Source of the DNA: Galbula dea
Lineage: Eukaryota > Chordata > Aves > Piciformes > Galbulidae
Assembly: GCA_013399015.1 (NCBI GenBank)
Contig: VWZX01001675.1
Location: 248,001-312,000, forward strand
Direction of reading: 5' to 3'
Length of the DNA: 64,000 nucleotides
Positions 62,301 through 64,000 of the stretch are shown one piece after another. The translations under genes and the position numbers were made by a program. Position 1 is the first letter of the stretch. Each line of letters starts with the position of its first letter. The notes under the pieces are model-generated. The model saw only the letters and a list, made by a program, of their open reading frames with translations. It was not told the DNA's origin and searched no databases.

Positions 62301-64000
62301 AGAGGCTGTGAGCATCACAGAATGAAGCTTCTGCCTTTATCTGCAGATCACAGCCCGGGGAGGAAGGCAGCTCTGAGCAGTGCTTGGGTAGCTGTGGGGA
62401 TGTTCTGGTTTCATGAGGTGATGGGGCTCAGCTGGGTGGCTGCTTTGTGCTGGCCATGTTGAGACAAGGGCTTAGGAAGCATGGCATCAGAATGAGGGAC
62501 GTGTTGCCATGGGTCAGCATGTCTTGCCTCCTGTCCTCCAGTGCTTGTGGGGGACCCAGTGGGACTTGTAGTCTGGAGCATCCCCTAGCCATGTTCTTCT
62601 GTCCTTGTAGGAAATGAAGACAAGGCAGGGAGGACCCTTGGTGTCCTGATCTCCTTCTACTGGACCAGAAAGTATGATCTGCTGTTAGGTCTGTGGGTGC
62701 TGTAAAGCTAGGGATTAGGTGCAACAGAGCCAAACAGGTACAATTGAACCCCAACATCCAAACACATGCCAAGTGGGCATGGTAGAACTGGAGAAATGTT
62801 TCTTTTATTCACACCTATAGTCAGACACTGCTTTCTTAGAGGTGATTGTCTCCCCAGCAGCAACTGGGATGGTTTCTGATGATCCATTAAATGCTTCTTC
62901 AGTAGCAGCTACTAATTTGGGTGTCTATTTCCCCAGCAAATACAACTATCTGCCTTGCTGGCTTCCATCACACCTATGTGGACAGCGTGTTCTTGGTCCT
63001 GAGTGCTGGTCTCAGTCTACGTATACATGATGCTGTATAGGGTGGAGTGGTGATGGTGAAACTTGGGTGCAGGTGCTGGGTGCTTTGTTCCCCACTTGGT
63101 ATGATTGTGATGTAAGTCTGCCCCTAAATATCTCTCAAATATTGGTGCTTCTTTATATGTACTGGAATTGGGAGTTTTACAGCCTAATTAGAATTAGATA
63201 CCTTTATGATGTATATCTTGGCTTTTCTGTGTCTCTGAACACTGCCCCATCACCCTGATGTTGGAAGAGCACCAAAACCCAAGATGTGCCCTGTCATGGG
63301 GTGTGGGATGATGGAAGTAGCTGTGCAGCAGGAGGAAGAGGCTGGATGCCATGCTGAGGCCTGGGAGATCCAGTGGAGTTAAGTGCCATTGTTAGTCTGT
63401 AGAGAACCTCAGGGCCTGCCTTGGTGTTGGGGTGGTGCTGGATGAAGATGCCTAACCACAAGCATTTTGAATCTGGGGTAGAAGCTTGCATTGCACACCC
63501 AACACCATCAGTGGCTGCACCCAAAACCCAGCTGTCCTTTGGCAGAGCTTAGCTTGCCACAGCTTGCCCAAGTCCTGCTGCTGCTGGGAGCACGCAGGGG
63601 CTGGGCCAGGCACATCCCCTCACCGTGTGTGTGTGAGCAGGGGCAGAAACACCCTCCAGGGAGAGCTTTGGCCAGGAGAGGACCATGCATGGACTGTGGG
63701 CCATCAAGTGCTTGTTCCCCTGGGCTGCTGCTTTTTTAATGCCTCTAGGTATAAAAGGGGGATGTGGAAATACTAGTGTGGCTTCTTTCACACTGTGATG
63801 GAGCCCACTGCAGGCAGACCTTATGTTACAGCTCTGTGTGGCCAACTTGGTAGCTGATTAGCTGTGGACACCTTCTGTATTCAGTAGGAAGAGAGGTGTT
63901 TCTCCAAACAGGAGGCTAGGACATTTCAGCTCCAGGTCTGCCACCTCACCTTTCTGATTTCTCTCTCTAGCAATTAGGCAGCTTGACTCAACCCAGCCCC
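59383..64000. other. SEPT9 intron to the window end, no gene seen
   Basis: No exon of the septin GTPase domain is recognisable: I see no P-loop (GxxxxGKS/T followed by TLIN) in any frame. A minus-strand open frame at 60616-61356 is the longest here but resembles nothing known. Confidence 0.55.

Noticed and set aside
1..64000. tRNA, rRNA, microRNA hairpins, CRISPR arrays, bacterial operons
   Set aside because: No tRNA arms or rRNA segments recognised. No direct repeats with spacers. The sequence is vertebrate, so prokaryotic features are not expected. MicroRNA hairpins cannot be judged without folding.

Overview
The window is vertebrate genomic DNA and almost certainly avian. Seven fragments of CR1 retrotransposons are recognisable, several ending in the bird-type ATTCTATG/TTCTGTG 3' tail. 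CpG is scarce except at two promoter-like islands, and coding sequence is limited to short exons with GT/AG splice sites inside very long introns. I cannot name the species.

The one gene I can support is SEPT9 (septin-9), plus strand, 5' part only. Two alternative first coding exons are present. Exon 4351-4372 encodes MERDRIS plus one base and matches the start of the isoform usually called SEPT9_v3. Exon 32722-32776 encodes MADPAVNAHLEGIISDFE plus one base and matches SEPT9_v2. Both end in the same phase and splice to the shared exon 47604-48263, which encodes 219 residues of the basic, proline-rich, disordered N-terminal extension. The first introns are 43,231 and 14,827 bases long. The GTP-binding domain, septin unique element and C-terminal exons are not seen and should lie beyond 64000. 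The SEPT9_v1 first exon is not seen and should lie upstream.

Layout: 1-3450 is non-coding flank or upstream intron. 3450-4760 is a moderately CpG-rich v3 promoter, 5'UTR and first exon, with a polypurine tract and a (GT)13 microsatellite just downstream. 4373-31950 is intron with three CR1 copies, a GC-rich islet ending at a single N (13110), and a possible antisense LTR fragment next to it. 31960-33180 is a strong CpG island holding a 51-bp minisatellite, GC boxes, a CTG run and the v2 first exon. 32777-47603 is intron with two CR1 copies. 48264-64000 is the 5' part of the next intron with two antisense CR1 copies.

The most informative observations concern the shared exon. It carries basic-basic-x-acidic motifs at an almost exact 15-residue spacing, broken by one 26-residue unit. 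That unit starts at the residues homologous to the human neuralgic-amyotrophy mutation sites. The methionine that starts the short human isoform v4 is valine here. The v3 mRNA also has a short upstream ORF that overlaps the main start codon across the splice junction. No novel multi-gene system is visible.
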